The notes under the pieces are model-generated. The model did no database searches. It had not been told where the DNA came from and worked only from the letters and a program-made list of their open reading frames with translations. Made by a program: the position numbers and the translations under genes. Below, in pieces: positions 6,891 through 7,191 of a DNA stretch of 7,191 nucleotides; position 1 is the stretch's first letter; each line of letters starts with the position of its first letter. Source of the stretch: Verrucomicrobiota bacterium (GTDB lineage Bacteria > Verrucomicrobiota > Verrucomicrobiia > Limisphaerales > AV2); contig QHPW01000187.1 of NCBI GenBank assembly GCA_003219675.1, positions 1 through 7,191 on the forward strand. The letters are read 5' to 3'.

Positions 6891-6929
6891 GGCTTGTGAA
6901 TGAAGTCCGAAACTTTATCTGCAAGGATT

Positions 6930-7191
6930 ATGAGCAAAAGAACCCATCGCGGAAGTGACTTCCGGGATTTTCTCAAGGAACACGGAGTTCTCGATGAAGT
7001 CGAAGAACGCGCGATGAAACAGGCGCTGGCTCTCCAATTGGCGGGGTTGCTCAAGAAGAACGAACTCACCAAGGCGGAGATGGCAGCACGCATGAAAACG
7101 AGCCGCGCGGCAGTGGACCGCTTGCTGGATGCATCGAACACTTCGGTCACGCTTGCGACGTTAGGCAAGGCGGCGCGGGCGCTGGGGCGGA
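6930..7191 (+). CDS. XRE/HigA-like helix-turn-helix antitoxin or regulator, 3' end beyond window
   Basis: The visible 87 residues begin MSKRTHRGSDFRDFLKEHG and contain an acidic helix (LDEVEERAMKQALALQLAGL, 21-40). An XRE-type helix-turn-helix follows: TKAEMAARM (47-55) as helix 2 and SRAAVDRLLD (58-67) as the recognition helix, then VTLATLGKAARALGR (73-87), where the window stops. Proteins of this design are usually about 95-105 residues, so only a short tail is missing. They are normally the antitoxin of RelE/HigB-type modules, often encoded second after the toxin; here only the promoter lies upstream, so a partner could only be downstream and out of view. AAGGA (6923-6927) precedes the ATG at 6930, though at only two bases. 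An in-frame ATG at 6900 would add ten residues and give a nearly leaderless message. Confidence 0.8.
   Translation, partial: MSKRTHRGSDFRDFLKEHGVLDEVEERAMKQALALQLAGLLKKNELTKAEMAARMKTSRAAVDRLLDASNTSVTLATLGKAARALGR

Noticed and set aside
6102..6895. CRISPR array or tRNA gene in the gene-poor region
   Set aside because: No regularly spaced direct repeats and no cloverleaf-like arrangement were found. The inverted repeats have dissimilar arms and spacing.

Overview
The window looks like a chromosomal accessory stretch from a GC-rich soil-type bacterium, most likely Verrucomicrobiota and less likely Acidobacteriota. The basis is family content only: tandem FtsX/MacB-type permeases of the 'acidobacterial duplicated orphan permease' (ADOP) kind, a stand-alone secretin-like exported protein of a type I associate with Verrucomicrobiota, and orphan toxin-antitoxin antitoxins. 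No rRNA, tRNA or taxonomic marker gene is present, so this assignment is an inference.

Positions 2-4980 hold a plus-strand ABC-transporter cluster in the order permease 1, permease 2, ATPase. Permease 1 is cut by the window edge but otherwise intact. Permease 2 is broken twice: near its N-terminus (about 2017) and in the middle (about 3562-3596). Each break combines a missing stretch of roughly 15-20 codons with a change of frame. The ATPase gene keeps its first about 15 codons and everything from the end of the signature motif onward, but has lost Walker A, the Q-loop and LSGGQ in one in-frame internal deletion. The cluster therefore looks like a decaying or mis-assembled efflux-type exporter. 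The spacers after the two permeases are related to each other (GTGAA-rich), and the ATPase remnant is bracketed by ACTGAC-type repeats in opposite orientation.

Positions 5056-5859 encode a 267-residue exported protein whose C-terminal half resembles the secretin (type II/III secretion outer-membrane) C-domain, with none of the usual accompanying domains. Two bases beyond it, converging from the other strand, is a 79-residue Unstab_antitox-type antitoxin (5862-6101) with no room for its usual downstream toxin.

Positions 6102-6895 contain no convincing gene. This stretch is GC-rich and carries several long imperfect inverted repeats, the best being a 20-position stem (6736-6755 with 6785-6804). 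It ends in an AT-rich promoter with a TATCA-N4-TGATA palindrome, followed by an XRE/HigA-like antitoxin that runs off the window end.

Overall, one half is a degraded transporter operon and the other is a patch of orphan antitoxins, a single-domain secretin relative and repeat-like non-coding DNA. The candidates for novelty are the secretin-like protein, the Walker A-less ATPase with its repeated internal-deletion pattern, and the structured element at 6266-6804.
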